Shown: positions 6,583-8,259 of the stretch, piece after piece | How the letters are laid out: the number at the start of each line of letters is the position of its first letter | How positions within the stretch are numbered: position 1 is the first letter of the stretch | From: Bacteroidales bacterium | GTDB taxonomy: Bacteria > Bacteroidota > Bacteroidia > Bacteroidales > NBLH01 | Length of the DNA stretch: 8,259 nt | Reading direction: 5' to 3' | Assembly (NCBI GenBank): GCA_021647685.1 | Contig: JAKIUH010000187.1 | Span: 1 to 8,259 of the forward strand | Made by a program: the position numbers and the translations under genes | The notes under the pieces: generated by a model | Database searches by the model: none | Seen by the model: only the letters and a program-made list of their open reading frames with translations | What the model was told of the DNA's origin: nothing

Positions 6583-7683
6583 CTACTTCCACTGAACACT
6601 TACAGATAAACCTGTAAAAACAATATAGGGAACAAAAAAAATATTTAAAATTTGCACAGGCACAAAATATTTAAGTAATTTTTTTTGTCGGAAAAAATGA
6701 CTGATACGATAAAGAAAAATAAAATCGAATATAGATTTAATAAAAAATATCAATAGAAAAACAAAAAATACTTTAGGAATGGAAAAACTTGTAATTAAAG
6801 AAATTAGCATAGCAAAATTTATTAAAAAAACACTAAGTGCAGTAAAAATAATATCTTTATCGCGATAATATCTGCTTTTTGATGTCCAGCGCTTTCGCTG
6901 ACGAATAAAACTTTTAAGTGTTTTTTCGGGCTTTGTGTAAACAGTTGCCGGCAGGGATTTTAATACTGCTATCTTTCCTTTATTCTTCTTTAAATTTAAA
7001 AGAAAAAAAACATCATCCCCCGATGAAACTTGCTTAAAATTAGGATTTTTCAAGTTTAAATAGGCTGTTTTTTCAAAAATAAGGTTTGCTGCATTATTCA
7101 TAATCGGTTTATTAAAACCGGCAGCAGCCATACCCGAAGCCATTAAAGATAAAAAATCAAGAGCTTGCATTGCTTCAAAACCGGAGGAATAGTTCATTAA
7201 AACAGGAGCAAGAATCATTTGGGCAGGTTTTTGTTGATATTTTTTTGCAATTTCTTCCAACCAAGTGCTTTGCTGGATACAATCGGCATCAGTTTGTACA
7301 ATTAAATTTCCTTTTGCATTTTTTACGGCAAAATCTACTGCTGTTTTTTTCCCTTTATGATTTTTAAAGGATATCGATTTAAAATGATCGTATCTCTGAC
7401 AAAAAGATTGTATAATTTCAGCTGTTTTATCTTCCGATGCATCATCAATAATAATGAGCTCAAATAAATTTTGAGGGTAGCTTTGTTTTGCTATTGACTC
7501 TAAAAAACCATTTATATATTTTTCCTCATTTCGTGCAGAAACAATAAGCGAAATAAAAACAGAAAAAGGATTCTTAGAATCCTTTCCCGTATTTTTTAAT
7601 TTATTCCAACCCCTAATTAAAGCATACAACAAAACAATGTATGCGCATGCAATTATTAGGCTGATAATATAAACGATTAGCAT
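6583..7683 (-). CDS. Membrane-anchored family 2 glycosyltransferase
   Basis: This 366-residue protein transfers a sugar from a nucleotide donor to a glycan or lipid acceptor at the inner membrane. One N-terminal transmembrane helix (about 3-23) precedes the GT-A catalytic domain (about 43-270). The GT2 motifs are all present: SARNEE (49-54), the nucleotide-binding IIIDDASED (77-85), the metal-binding TDAD (131-134), SGDD (221-224, with the likely catalytic Asp) and QRKRW (262-266). Two to four hydrophobic segments follow (about 279-300, 304-325, 339-360), as in processive or membrane-bound enzymes of the PgaC or CrtQ type. The product cannot be told. It starts 3 nt after the stop of the partial gene upstream, so the two are very probably one transcript. 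No convincing terminator follows it. Confidence 0.92.
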   Translation of the reverse strand: MLIVYIISLIIACAYIVLLYALIRGWNKLKNTGKDSKNPFSVFISLIVSARNEEKYINGFLESIAKQSYPQNLFELIIIDDASEDKTAEIIQSFCQRYDHFKSISFKNHKGKKTAVDFAVKNAKGNLIVQTDADCIQQSTWLEEIAKKYQQKPAQMILAPVLMNYSSGFEAMQALDFLSLMASGMAAAGFNKPIMNNAANLIFEKTAYLNLKNPNFKQVSSGDDVFFLLNLKKNKGKIAVLKSLPATVYTKPEKTLKSFIRQRKRWTSKSRYYRDKDIIFTALSVFLINFAMLISLITSFSIPKVFFVFLLIFFIKSIFDFIFLYRISHFFRQKKLLKYFVPVQILNIFFVPYIVFTGLSVSVQWK

Positions 7684-7686
7684 GAT

Positions 7687-8259
7687 TTATCCGGCAGCAT
7701 TCTCATCTTCAAAATCATCAATATCTTCATTGCTGTAATCATCTGCTTTAATTTCCTCGATATTAAATCCTTGAGGAATTTCAAAAATACCTTTTGGAAA
7801 ATCGTTGGTTTCTTTAATATCAACTGCCAGCATACTCATTTCCATAGCATCTTGTGTGGCAGTCATTTTTAATACTACATTTTTCCACACCCATATTTTT
7901 GAAACCGCACCATTTTCTTCCATTGAATATATTTGGCAGGGCTTTCCTAATACTTCTTCCGTTCCCAATTTTTTGCCTTTCACTTCTGCCATTCTTTTTT
8001 CAAACTCGTTAGTGTCAAATAAATAAGTTTGAAAATTATCATCGACCTTTACCTTTGAACCGGAGCCTTGTTCCATAGCTAACTGATAAAGATAATTATC
8101 AACCACTAAACTGCGCATGGTCATTTTTTGATCGTTCATAGCTATTTCCGATACGGCACATTCTTTATTGCCATAATCATCAAAATAAACGGTTAAAGTA
8201 GATTTCATCCCCATAGCATCATTAGCATACTTTATGATTCCTGATTTAAACGGATATTT
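7687..8259 (-). CDS. Conserved protein of unknown function, N-terminus outside the window
   Basis: The reading frame stays open from the stop at 7687 to the right edge. The ATG at 8214 is internal: the 15 codons upstream of it (8215-8259) read KYPFKSGIIKYANDA and continue smoothly into MGMKSTLTVYFDDYGNKE, a stretch typical of small exported Bacteroidota proteins. The visible 190 residues are therefore the C-terminal part, and a signal peptide is probably cut off. The visible part alternates short strands (SKIWVWKNVVLKMT, GKPCQIYSME) and ends in a very acidic tail (ADDYSNEDIDDFEDENAAG). The pattern recalls the DUF4412-type envelope proteins, but this is recall, not a search, and I do not assign a function. 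It lies immediately upstream of the glycosyltransferase gene, probably in the same operon, which hints at an envelope role. Confidence 0.75.
   Translation of the reverse strand, partial: KYPFKSGIIKYANDAMGMKSTLTVYFDDYGNKECAVSEIAMNDQKMTMRSLVVDNYLYQLAMEQGSGSKVKVDDNFQTYLFDTNEFEKRMAEVKGKKLGTEEVLGKPCQIYSMEENGAVSKIWVWKNVVLKMTATQDAMEMSMLAVDIKETNDFPKGIFEIPQGFNIEEIKADDYSNEDIDDFEDENAAG

Overview
The window is an AT-rich piece of a Bacteroidota (Bacteroidetes) chromosome. Three things point to this group: a short primary sigma factor without region 1.1, several promoter-like sites of the Bacteroidota type (TTTG, about 16 to 20 nt, TAnnTTTG), and start codons preceded by A-rich sequence rather than a Shine-Dalgarno motif. 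A GlmU-like protein of the form typical of Bacteroidota, and a signal peptide ending in Ala-Gln, agree with this. The genus cannot be told from the window.

Layout from left to right. A minus-strand gene for the housekeeping sigma factor (rpoD, 91-951) ends in a clear intrinsic terminator (21-76). A gene-free stretch of about 600 bp follows (952-1557). It holds the likely rpoD promoter, scattered TTATCA dyads, a good plus-strand promoter and a very long, nearly perfect hairpin (1456-1526) in the predicted leader of the next gene. That gene (1558-2406, +) encodes an exported protein made almost entirely of MORN repeats and ends in a textbook terminator (2430-2464). Next is a two-gene plus-strand operon whose genes overlap by 8 nt: a GlmU-type nucleotidyltransferase/acyltransferase-like protein (2543-3739) and a nitrilase-superfamily enzyme with an intact Glu-Lys-Cys triad (3732-4685). 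The right half is on the minus strand: a haem catalase with its own promoter (4890-6365), then a membrane-bound family 2 glycosyltransferase (6583-7683) lying 3 nt downstream of a gene that runs off the right edge (7687-8259, partial).

Most of the content is ordinary core or envelope biology: general transcription, peroxide detoxification, amino-sugar nucleotide chemistry and glycan synthesis. I see no phage, transposase, CRISPR array, tRNA or rRNA. The most unusual signals are the long hairpin with nested dyads ahead of the MORN gene, the 50-residue super-repeat inside the MORN protein, and the tight coupling of a GlmU-like protein to a nitrilase. None of these proves a new system. The hairpin is the best candidate for something undescribed.
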